Origin: Calditenuis sp032249575
GTDB taxonomy: Archaea; Thermoproteota; Nitrososphaeria_A; Caldarchaeales; Calditenuaceae
DNA length: 18,514 bases
NCBI GenBank assembly: GCA_032249575.1
Contig: JAVVHL010000014.1
Coordinates: 1-18,514, forward strand
Direction of reading: 5' to 3'
Every line of letters starts with the position of its first letter. The stretch's first letter is position 1. Made by a program: the position numbers and the translations under genes. Below the pieces are notes generated by a model. It was not told the DNA's origin. It saw only the letters and a program-made list of their open reading frames with translations, and made no database searches. This document shows, piece after piece, positions 8,558 to 15,037 of this stretch.

Positions 8558-9003
8558 TCACCCGCCGCCTTCAAAACGGCCCTCACGATCTTCACGTACC
8601 CTGTGCACCTGCAGAGGTTTCCCCTCAAAGCCTCCCTGACTACCTCCTCTGTCGGCCTCGGGACCTCCTTCAGCAGGTGGTAGGCTGCCACGACGATCCC
8701 GGGAGTGCAGTGACCGCACTGGACTGCCCCCTCCTCGACGAAGGCCCTGATCAGCCTGTGATCCCTCTCGATCCCCTCGACCGTGACCACGCTCCTCCCC
8801 TCAACCTGGGACATCAGCGTCAGGCATGCGTGGACCGGGACCCCGTCGAGCAAAACGGTGCACTCACCGCAGTCACCCCTCGCACAGCCCTCCTTCGTCC
8901 CCGTGAGCCTCAGGACGTACCTGAGCGTCTCGAGCAGCGTGTAGGCGGGCGGGACTTCAACGGCGGTCTCCTTGCCGTTCAGGTAAAACCTGATCTCCCT
9001 CAA
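8554..9003 (-). CDS. Molybdenum hydroxylase [2Fe-2S] subunit (copy 1), TTG start
   Basis: About 149 residues when read from the TTG at 9003. All eight cluster cysteines are present: Cys40, 45, 48, 60 (plant-type ferredoxin cluster) and Cys96, 99, 131, 133 (all-alpha domain cluster, CGHC and CRC). It relays electrons between the molybdenum and FAD subunits. The frame stays open to an ATG at 9141, which would add 46 residues with no family likeness (rich in Ser, Pro, Cys). The family normally begins at the strand IRFYLNG, and a TATA-like box lies about 31 bases before 9003, so the TTG is preferred. It is the first gene of a four-gene operon ending at 4027. His98 stands where Phe is usual (QCGFC). 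Confidence 0.85.
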   Translation of the reverse strand: MREIRFYLNGKETAVEVPPAYTLLETLRYVLRLTGTKEGCARGDCGECTVLLDGVPVHACLTLMSQVEGRSVVTVEGIERDHRLIRAFVEEGAVQCGHCTPGIVVAAYHLLKEVPRPTEEVVREALRGNLCRCTGYVKIVRAVLKAAGE

Positions 9004-9030
9004 CTTTGCATAGCCGGGAAACTTCAAGCC

Positions 9031-9037
9031 TATAGTG
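9031..9037 (-). promoter_or_regulatory. TATA-like box for the first molybdenum hydroxylase operon
   Basis: CACTATA on the minus strand, centred about 31 bases before the TTG at 9003. It supports the short form of the 2Fe-2S subunit and a leaderless transcript. Confidence 0.45.
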
Positions 9038-9062
9038 TTAATCGCTGACTCGTAATTTGAAG

Positions 9063-9090
9063 ATTGTGACGCGGGGATTGTGAACCGGGG
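9063..9090. repeat. Tandem 14-bp direct repeat in the divergent promoter region
   Basis: ATTGTGACGCGGGG (9063-9076) is followed directly by ATTGTGAACCGGGG (9077-9090), with 12 of 14 bases identical. A weaker relative starts at 9095 (ATTGCGA). It lies between the two divergent TATA boxes, upstream of both the hydroxylase operon and the carbamoyltransferase gene, where an activator or repressor could act on both. The rest of 9004-9204 holds no convincing gene. Confidence 0.55.
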
Positions 9091-9169
9091 ACAGATTGCG
9101 AGACTCAGAGGCACTTCGCTGACTCCTGATTCACATTCCACGGTGACAATTCCGCGGACGGCGCTGGAA

Positions 9170-9180
9170 AGTTACTAAAG
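9170..9180 (+). promoter_or_regulatory. TATA-like box for the carbamoyltransferase gene
   Basis: AGTTACTAAAG is centred about 30 bases before the ATG at 9205. No Shine-Dalgarno motif lies between them, consistent with a leaderless mRNA. Confidence 0.5.
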
Positions 9181-9204
9181 ACGGGCGGTGAACGATGCTA
9201 CGAG

Positions 9205-10224
9205 ATGGTCGACGTCTATGGTAAGGACCTGATCTCGACGCAGGAGTGGGAGGTAGAGGAGATCAACATGGTGATGGACCTAGCGAGGCAGATCAAGCTC
9301 TGGCGCTACGCAGGGCACGTCCCTGAGCTCTTCAAGAACAGGACCTTCTTCATGCTCTTCTACAACACCTCGACAAGGACTAGGGCAAGCTTCGAGGCCG
9401 CCGCCACCCTGCTCGGAGGGCACGCGCAGTTCATCGACTTCGCGACGACTAGGGGAGCAGAGGGAGAGTCTGTCAAGGACATGGCGAAGATGTACGAGCG
9501 TTTCGGCCACGCGCTGGGCGTGAGGATCCTCGAATCCGCTGTCGACTACGTCTACGGCAGGGGCAACGCCGTGATCAGGGAGTACGCCGAGCACGCCAGG
9601 ATTCCTGTCATAAACATGGCCGACGACATGTACCATCCGACGCAGGCCATCACCGACCTTTACACGATCGCTGAGAAGTTCGGGGGCAAGGTCGAGGGCA
9701 AGAAGTACGTGATCATGTGGGCTTACAGCGACAGGATAAGGAGCTGGGGGAGCGTGCAGGACGAGATGCTTATAGCGACGAGGTACGGGATGGACGTCGT
9801 CCTAGCGTATCCGCCGGGCTTCGACTTGGACGAGCGGCTCGTCGCACAGGCCCGTGAGAACGCCCGTGACTCTGGCGGATCGCTGGAGATAACGCACGAC
9901 CTGAAGGAGGCGCTGAGCGGGGCCCACGTCGTCTTCCCGAGGAGCTGGGCCAGCCACGCCTGCGTGATGGAGGGCCTCAACCGCTTCGGAAGGGAGAGGG
10001 AGCTGGAGCTCCACAGGAAGTACGTCGATTGGAGGCTGACTAAGGACCTCGTCGAGCTCATGGACAGGAAGGGCATAGTGACCCACGTCCTCCCGGTCTT
10101 CAGGGGGCAGGAGGCCGACGACGAGGTGATGGACGGCCCGAGGAGCGTGATCTACGACCAGGCCGAGAACCTCGTCTACGTGAGGGCAGCGGTGCTGGCG
10201 CTGGTCGCCGGCAACAGGCTCTGA
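9205..10224 (+). CDS. Carbamoyltransferase of the YgeW-like (non-ornithine) group
   Basis: 339 residues with the aspartate/ornithine carbamoyltransferase fold. The carbamoyl-phosphate site STRTR is at 56-60, HPTQ at 144-147 and an HVLP motif at 294-297. Ornithine carbamoyltransferases normally carry HCLP and an SMG loop. Here the Cys is Val, and the second-substrate loop reads FPRSWAS (244-250), so ornithine is unlikely. The segment WAYSDR...WGS (172-183) resembles knotted enzymes such as YgeW and acetylornithine carbamoyltransferase. Working in the phosphorolytic direction it would split a ureido compound into an amine and carbamoyl phosphate. Convergent carbamate kinase next door and the xdh genes on the other side support a catabolic role. 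The substrate is unknown; oxalurate, a ureidopropionate or another ureido acid are options. An anabolic acetyl- or succinylornithine enzyme is the alternative. Confidence 0.75.
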   Translation: MVDVYGKDLISTQEWEVEEINMVMDLARQIKLWRYAGHVPELFKNRTFFMLFYNTSTRTRASFEAAATLLGGHAQFIDFATTRGAEGESVKDMAKMYERFGHALGVRILESAVDYVYGRGNAVIREYAEHARIPVINMADDMYHPTQAITDLYTIAEKFGGKVEGKKYVIMWAYSDRIRSWGSVQDEMLIATRYGMDVVLAYPPGFDLDERLVAQARENARDSGGSLEITHDLKEALSGAHVVFPRSWASHACVMEGLNRFGRERELELHRKYVDWRLTKDLVELMDRKGIVTHVLPVFRGQEADDEVMDGPRSVIYDQAENLVYVRAAVLALVAGNRL

Positions 10225-10283
10225 CCAAAAGAGAGCAAGTCAGCACACAGGAACTGAAGGACGAAGTCCCAAATTTTTCCAAA
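10225..10283. terminator. Shared terminator region between convergent genes
   Basis: The 59-bp gap carries T5 on the plus strand (10274-10278) and T4 on the minus strand (opposite AAAA at 10227-10230). Each lies near the far end for transcription from its side, as expected for bidirectional termination. No strong hairpin is seen. Confidence 0.4.
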
Positions 10284-11243
10284 TCAATCGGGATAGACCT
10301 GCGTGCCCTCCTTTCCCTCCAACGCTGCGAGGACCCTCGACCTCTCGGCTATGACGGCCCGTTTCCCTCCGTTCTCGATGAAGCGGATCGCTGCGAGGAC
10401 CTTCGGGCCCATGCTCCCCTCTCCGAAGTGCCCCTCCTCGTAGTACCTCTTCAGCTCGCTGACCTTGACGACGCCCAGCTTCCTCTGCGTGGGCTTGCCG
10501 AAGTCGACGTAGGCGCCGTCGACGTCGGTCAAAATGACCAGGTAGTCGGCCCTGATCAGCGTCGCGAGCCTCTCGCTGGCCAGGTCCTTGTCGATCACCG
10601 CCTCGACGCCCTCAGCCCTCCACCCGTCCCTCTCGACGATGGGTATGCCGCCGCCTCCGCAGGCTACGACGATGAAGCCCGCGTCGACGAGCGTCCTGAT
10701 GGCGTGCCTCTCGGCTATAATCTTTGGATCGGGTGAGGGGACGACCCTCCTCCAACCTCCCCTCGCCTTGTCCTCCTTGAAGACGTACTCCGGGTGCTCG
10801 GCCTTCAGCTTCTCCATCTCCTCCTTCGTGTAGAAGGGACCGACTGGCTTGGTGGGGTTCTTGAAGGCGGGGTCGTTCTCGTCGACTATCACCCTCGTTA
10901 TCACGGTAATCACGTACTTGTCGATCCCCCTTCGCTTCAGCTCAGTCCTGAGGGCCTGCTGGATCATGTAGCCGATGAAGCCCTGGGTCTCGGCGCCGCA
11001 GACGTCCATCGGGAACGGCGGAACGTTGTAGAGCTTCAGACCGGCGTCGTGCCGGAGCATCGTGGCCCCAACCTGAGGGCCGTTGCCGTGGGTTATCACG
11101 AGCCTGTAACCCCTCTCCACCAGGTCAGCGAGGTACCGGGACGTCTCCTGGACGTTGGCGTACTGCTCCTCGAAGGTCCCCCTCTGCCCCCTTTGGAGCA
11201 GCGCGTTCCCTCCCAGTGCAACCACAACCAGCTCGCCTGCCAT
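10284..11243 (-). CDS. arcC: Carbamate kinase
   Basis: 319 residues, the normal length. Amino acid kinase-family motifs are in order: ALGGNALLQ (9-17), THGNGPQVG (about 50-58), CGGGGIPIV, LTDVDGAY and EGSMGPKV near the C terminus. It converts carbamoyl phosphate plus ADP to ATP, ammonia and CO2 in the cytoplasm. In archaea the same fold can also run toward carbamoyl phosphate synthesis. Pairing with the carbamoyltransferase suggests the ATP-yielding direction, equivalent to yqeA in the E. coli purine cluster or arcC in arginine fermentation. No arginine deiminase or ornithine transferase is present. The ATG at 11243 follows a Shine-Dalgarno-like GAGGTG. Confidence 0.93.
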   Translation of the reverse strand: MAGELVVVALGGNALLQRGQRGTFEEQYANVQETSRYLADLVERGYRLVITHGNGPQVGATMLRHDAGLKLYNVPPFPMDVCGAETQGFIGYMIQQALRTELKRRGIDKYVITVITRVIVDENDPAFKNPTKPVGPFYTKEEMEKLKAEHPEYVFKEDKARGGWRRVVPSPDPKIIAERHAIRTLVDAGFIVVACGGGGIPIVERDGWRAEGVEAVIDKDLASERLATLIRADYLVILTDVDGAYVDFGKPTQRKLGVVKVSELKRYYEEGHFGEGSMGPKVLAAIRFIENGGKRAVIAERSRVLAALEGKEGTQVYPD

Positions 11244-11246
11244 CGT

Positions 11247-11255
11247 CCCACCTCA
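11247..11255 (-). promoter_or_regulatory. Shine-Dalgarno site of the carbamate kinase gene
   Basis: TGAGGTGGG ends three bases before the ATG at 11243. It is notable because most first genes in this window look leaderless. It may mean this gene has a real leader or is read through from the hydroxylase operon 75 bases upstream. Confidence 0.5.
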
Positions 11256-11317
11256 CTCAACCGTGACGGCACAAAAAGTGCGCTTTTCTACCTTTCATTG
11301 CTGAGGACAGGTTCGCT

Positions 11318-13663
11318 TCAAGGTCTGTACGCGATTCCAAGCTCCTCAAGGGCCTCGAGGACCCTGCTCGGCTTCAAGGGCGTCTCCCTGATGTGGTAAC
11401 CGATCGCGTGGGCAACGGCGTTCGTTATCGATGCCATCGGCAAGACCACCGGTATCTCGCCCATAGCCTTGGCTCCTAGTGCTCCTATCTTCCCCTCAGA
11501 CTCGACGACTTGTTGGACTATCTCGAGCGGCGCCTCAGTCGATGCGGGTATGCTGTACCCCTGGAGGCCGAGCGTCACGGGTACTCCGTTTTCGAGGATG
11601 AATTCCTCGAAGAGGGCGTGGCCCATGCCCATGATGGACCCTCCCTCGATCACTGCCCTCAGACCGAGCGGGTTGATCGCCTTCCCGACGTCGTAGACCG
11701 CCGTCATCCTGAGGACCCTGACCATGCCCGTCAGCAAATCGACCTCCACCTCCGAGACGAGGGCGCCGAAGGTGTACTGGTTGTAGGGAGCGCCCTGGCC
11801 GGTCTCCCTGTCCCACCTCGTATCGGGCGCCTTGTAGTAACCCTCCACCTTGAGTTCCAGGCCCATCTCGATCGCCCGCCTGACAAGCTCCCTGAACGGG
11901 ATCGACCTCGTGGGATCGCCTGCGACCATGACCCTCCCTTCCCTGTAAACGAGCTCCTCCTGCTTACAACCAAGGATCTCAGCCGCCAGCGGGTCGAGGA
12001 CGGCCCTGAGCTTAGCGGCCGCATCGAGAGCTGCCCTTCCTCCGATGACCGTGGTCCTCGAAGCGACGGTCGGACCAGGGTTCCTCACGGCCCGCGTATC
12101 GGGCCTCAGGAGCTCAACGTCCTTCACATCGATCCCCAAAGCCTCGGCCACGAGGATCGCGAGGGACGTAAGCGCACCAGTCCCGTACTCGGTGAGGCCG
12201 GTTTGGAGCTTGACCTTGCCGCTCTGATCGACTGAGAGGTGGACGACCGCGAAGTCGTCGCCTTCCGGCCCCAGCGTGTTGCCGTGGTAAAGCAACGCTA
12301 TCCCCATGCCCCTCCTGTACCTTCCGTTGAGTCTGTTGAACCGCTCGTAATCCTGCCTCCTCTCTTTCCACCTCGAGAGCCTTGCCGCGGCTTCCACGCA
12401 CATGACGAGGCCGTTGTCGTCGATCCGCTGCGAAGTGGCCGTCAGCGAACCGGGCCTCAGCACGTTCTTCATCCTCAGCTCCAGCGGGTCCATTCCCAGC
12501 TTCTTTGCCAGAACGTCCATCTGGACCTCGGCCGCGAAGTGGGCCTCCGGCGCACCGAAGCCCCTCGTCGATCCGGCGAGCGTGTTGTTGGTCAGCACGG
12601 CATACCCGTCGGCCCAGACGTTCGGCACCTCGTAGGGTCCGGTGCAGTGGAAGGTGGCCCTCTGGATGACGAGGTGGCCCTTCGAGTAGTAGGGGCCGTT
12701 GGTCAGGTAGAGCGTCGACCTCCAGGCGAGGAGCTTTCCGTCCGATGTGGCACCGGTCTCGTTGACGATCCTGAAGCTGTGGCGCTTCGTCTGGACGGCC
12801 ATCGCCTCCTCCCTCGTGAACGTCGCCAGCGCCGGTCTCCGGTTCCTATAGGCGGCGAGGGCAGCGTAGGCGGCCACGTCGATAGGCGACTCGTCGGACT
12901 TCGGGCCGAACCCACCTCCAGTAGCCGCTTGGATCACCCTTACCTTCTCAGGCGGCAGGCCGAGGACCTTCAGGACCTTGTTGTAGACGTCGAAGGGGTT
13001 CTGCATCGAGGCTATGCACGTTATGGTCCCGTCGGGCTCGGGATACGCGTAAGCCACCTCGATCTCCATCGGGAGGCCGTCCATGAAAGGCGTCCTGAAC
13101 TCGTTCTTGATCACGACGTCTGACGAAGCGAAGCCCTCCTCGACGTTGCCCTTCCGTATCTTGACGTGGTTGATCAGGTTCCCCTGCTCCTGGATCCTCG
13201 GCGCGTCGGGCCTCAGGGCCTCTACCGGATCGAAGACGGCCGGCAGCGGTTCGTACTCGACCCTGAAGGCCGCAATGCCCTCGTCGACCGCGACCTCATC
13301 CTCACCCACAACGAGGGCCACCGCCTCCCCGTAGTGCCTGACCCTGTCGACCGCGAGGAGCGGCCTGTCTGAAGTCAGGGATCCGGCGTCGTTGACGCCC
13401 GGTATCTCCCGATGCGTTATCACGTCCACAACTCCCCTCACAGCCCTCGTGGCTGAGGAATCGATCGACCTGATCAGGGCGTGCGGGTGCGGAGACCTGA
13501 CGGCCCTGACGTAGAGGACCCTGTCTGAGAGCAGGTCGGTCGTGTAGATCGGCCGGCCGAGGACCGCATCGAGCGCATCGACCCGAGCGACCTTCTTGCC
13601 GACGACGTAGAACTCCCTGGCCTTGAGGATCTCCTCGAACCTCCTTATGGTCTCCTCGTCCAT
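11318..13663 (-). CDS. Molybdenum hydroxylase molybdopterin subunit (copy 2, divergent)
   Basis: 781 residues, same family as the large subunit at 5394-7676 but clearly diverged. Visible motifs: TGGGFGPK (248-255, Pro in place of the usual second Gly), TRGFGAPE (366-373), and GAKAMGE (730-736) with the catalytic Glu736. The loop that is GQG in copy 1 is GTG here (494-496), removing the Gln that normally contacts the molybdenum cofactor. Arg367 and Glu286 are still found where xanthine oxidoreductase binds purine. The enzyme probably hydroxylates a different ring or position from copy 1, or a later intermediate. The ATG follows the 2Fe-2S subunit's TAG with no gap. An N-terminal extension of about 15 residues before the usual GKKVARVDA start is present. 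The substrate cannot be assigned. Confidence 0.83.
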   Translation of the reverse strand: MDEETIRRFEEILKAREFYVVGKKVARVDALDAVLGRPIYTTDLLSDRVLYVRAVRSPHPHALIRSIDSSATRAVRGVVDVITHREIPGVNDAGSLTSDRPLLAVDRVRHYGEAVALVVGEDEVAVDEGIAAFRVEYEPLPAVFDPVEALRPDAPRIQEQGNLINHVKIRKGNVEEGFASSDVVIKNEFRTPFMDGLPMEIEVAYAYPEPDGTITCIASMQNPFDVYNKVLKVLGLPPEKVRVIQAATGGGFGPKSDESPIDVAAYAALAAYRNRRPALATFTREEAMAVQTKRHSFRIVNETGATSDGKLLAWRSTLYLTNGPYYSKGHLVIQRATFHCTGPYEVPNVWADGYAVLTNNTLAGSTRGFGAPEAHFAAEVQMDVLAKKLGMDPLELRMKNVLRPGSLTATSQRIDDNGLVMCVEAAARLSRWKERRQDYERFNRLNGRYRRGMGIALLYHGNTLGPEGDDFAVVHLSVDQSGKVKLQTGLTEYGTGALTSLAILVAEALGIDVKDVELLRPDTRAVRNPGPTVASRTTVIGGRAALDAAAKLRAVLDPLAAEILGCKQEELVYREGRVMVAGDPTRSIPFRELVRRAIEMGLELKVEGYYKAPDTRWDRETGQGAPYNQYTFGALVSEVEVDLLTGMVRVLRMTAVYDVGKAINPLGLRAVIEGGSIMGMGHALFEEFILENGVPVTLGLQGYSIPASTEAPLEIVQQVVESEGKIGALGAKAMGEIPVVLPMASITNAVAHAIGYHIRETPLKPSRVLEALEELGIAYRP

Positions 13664-14119
13664 CTACTCACCCCCAGCTGCCCTGACGACCGATTCCTCG
13701 AACCTGATGTAGCTGCCGCAACGGCAGAGCAACCCTCTGTAGGCCCAGCGTATCTTTTCCCTGTCCTTCGCCAGCCCCTTGTCGAGCGCCCACTTACCTA
13801 TCAGGACCGCAGCGGGTATGCAGAACCCACACTGGACCGCACCCTCATCGATGAAGGCCCTCTGGACCGGGTGGAGCGAGGACTCGGTTCCTATGCCCTC
13901 TACCGTGACGATCTCAGCGCCGTCGGCCCTCCACGCCAAGACTAGACAGGAGTGGACCGGTCGGCCGTTCATGAGGACGATGCAGAGGCCGCAGTCCCCC
14001 TCACCGCACCCTTCTTTTACGCCCATGAAACCGAGCCTGTAACGGAGGACCTCCACCAGCGTCTCGTTCTCGGCGACTTCGAGCGTGTAGGGCTTGCCGT
14101 TGACCTTGAGGGAGACCAT
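13664..14119 (-). CDS. Molybdenum hydroxylase [2Fe-2S] subunit (copy 2)
   Basis: 151 residues from the ATG at 14119 (a GTG one codon earlier is also possible). Both clusters are complete; numbered from the GTG form, the ligands are Cys39, 44, 47, 59 (GCGEGDCGLC) and Cys98, 101, 133, 135 (CGFC, CRC). The usual CRCTGY reads CRCGSY. It carries electrons from molybdenum to flavin in the second hydroxylase. It lies between the FAD and large subunits, an order different from the first operon. The start overlaps the FAD-subunit stop (TGATG), pointing to coupled translation. Confidence 0.9.
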   Translation of the reverse strand: MVSLKVNGKPYTLEVAENETLVEVLRYRLGFMGVKEGCGEGDCGLCIVLMNGRPVHSCLVLAWRADGAEIVTVEGIGTESSLHPVQRAFIDEGAVQCGFCIPAAVLIGKWALDKGLAKDREKIRWAYRGLLCRCGSYIRFEESVVRAAGGE

Positions 14120-14982
14120 CACGCCCCTATCACCTCCTTGAGCTTCAGCGCCACGACGCGGGACGTCACGAGCCTCCTGTAATCGGCGGGGAAGTGGACG
14201 TCGCCTGCCGGCCTGACGGCTCCCCTCACGAGCTCGGAGACCTCAGAGGGACTGAACTCGTCAACGGACCTCCCCCTGACCGTGTCCTCGACGGCTCCCA
14301 GCCTTCCAGGCCTCAGGCCGTCGGCGAAGCTCACAGCGATCCTGCAGTCCTCGACCCTCCGATCTGATAGCTTGGCACCGACGACCACACAGAAGGCCGG
14401 CAACCGCAGCGTGGAGAAGGAGAGCTTATCGAACGAGAACCTCCATCCGTCCCAAGAGGTCCTGACCTCTACGCTCCTGACCAGCGCGACCTTGAAGGAG
14501 TCCCTGCGCGCCACGTAATCCGACAGGGGAACCTCTGACGGACCGTCGCCCTCGTAGAGCGTGACTTTTGCGTCGAGGACCATCAGTATCGGGAGGAGGT
14601 CCTCGGACGAGGTAGAGCTGGCCACCGCCCCGCCGACAGTTGCGAGGTTCATGATGTGGGGCGAGGTGTGGTTCCTCGAGAAACCTTCTAGGAGCTTTGC
14701 GATCGGATACGGTGCCAGTTCCACCAGCTCCACGTGGGTGACCATGGCACCGACGGAGAGACCATCTCCTTCCCTGCGGACCGTCCTGAGCTCGCTTACC
14801 CCTGAGAGGTCCACCAGCTCCCTCACCTCCAACAGCCCAGTCTTGATCAGCGGTATGACCGATGTGCCTCCTGCTATGGGATGGATCCCCTCACCGGAAG
14901 CGATCCTTTCCCAAGCCTCACGAAGCGAGGTGGGCCGCGACACGGCGAAGCGGGGAAGCCCGAGACGACCAAAGAGCAACAT
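14119..14982 (-). CDS. Molybdenum hydroxylase FAD-type subunit (copy 2), altered FAD motifs
   Basis: 287 residues, normal length for a CoxM/XdhB-type subunit. Both FAD signatures are changed: AGGTS (37-41, Ser for Asp) and TVGGAVASSTSSED (115-128, Ala for the Asn of GGN and no NxSPxxD). The overall fold and the paired position with 2Fe-2S and molybdopterin genes are clear. It either binds FAD in a modified way or has become mainly structural, with electrons leaving by another carrier. It is the first gene of the second hydroxylase operon. The start at 14982 sits at leaderless distance from a good TATA box. Confidence 0.82.
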   Translation of the reverse strand: MLLFGRLGLPRFAVSRPTSLREAWERIASGEGIHPIAGGTSVIPLIKTGLLEVRELVDLSGVSELRTVRREGDGLSVGAMVTHVELVELAPYPIAKLLEGFSRNHTSPHIMNLATVGGAVASSTSSEDLLPILMVLDAKVTLYEGDGPSEVPLSDYVARRDSFKVALVRSVEVRTSWDGWRFSFDKLSFSTLRLPAFCVVVGAKLSDRRVEDCRIAVSFADGLRPGRLGAVEDTVRGRSVDEFSPSEVSELVRGAVRPAGDVHFPADYRRLVTSRVVALKLKEVIGA

Positions 14983-15007
14983 TCAACAAATTGTGTGACT
15001 TGCTCAC

Positions 15008-15016
15008 GAATAAACC
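15008..15016 (-). promoter_or_regulatory. TATA box for the second molybdenum hydroxylase operon
   Basis: GGTTTATTC on the minus strand is centred 30 bases before the ATG at 14982. It lies 22 bases beyond the stop codon of the upstream cysteine-synthase-like gene, so the operon has its own promoter. Confidence 0.65.
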
Positions 15017-15037
15017 GTCCTTTCTGCGAGGGAATGC

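Noticed and set aside
9205..11243. Arginine deiminase pathway (ornithine carbamoyltransferase plus carbamate kinase)
   Set aside because: There is no arginine deiminase, and the transferase lacks the HCLP and SMG features expected for ornithine.
11273..11285. Near-palindrome AAAAGTGCGCTTTT and a GCAC-T5-GTGC hairpin after the second hydroxylase operon
   Set aside because: The stems are only 4-5 bp; the T-run may help termination, but the hairpin is too weak to call.
11318..14982. Second hydroxylase as an aerobic CO dehydrogenase (coxMSL order)
   Set aside because: The gene order is that of coxMSL, but the active-site loop is TRGFGAPE, not the AYRCSFR of form I CO dehydrogenase.
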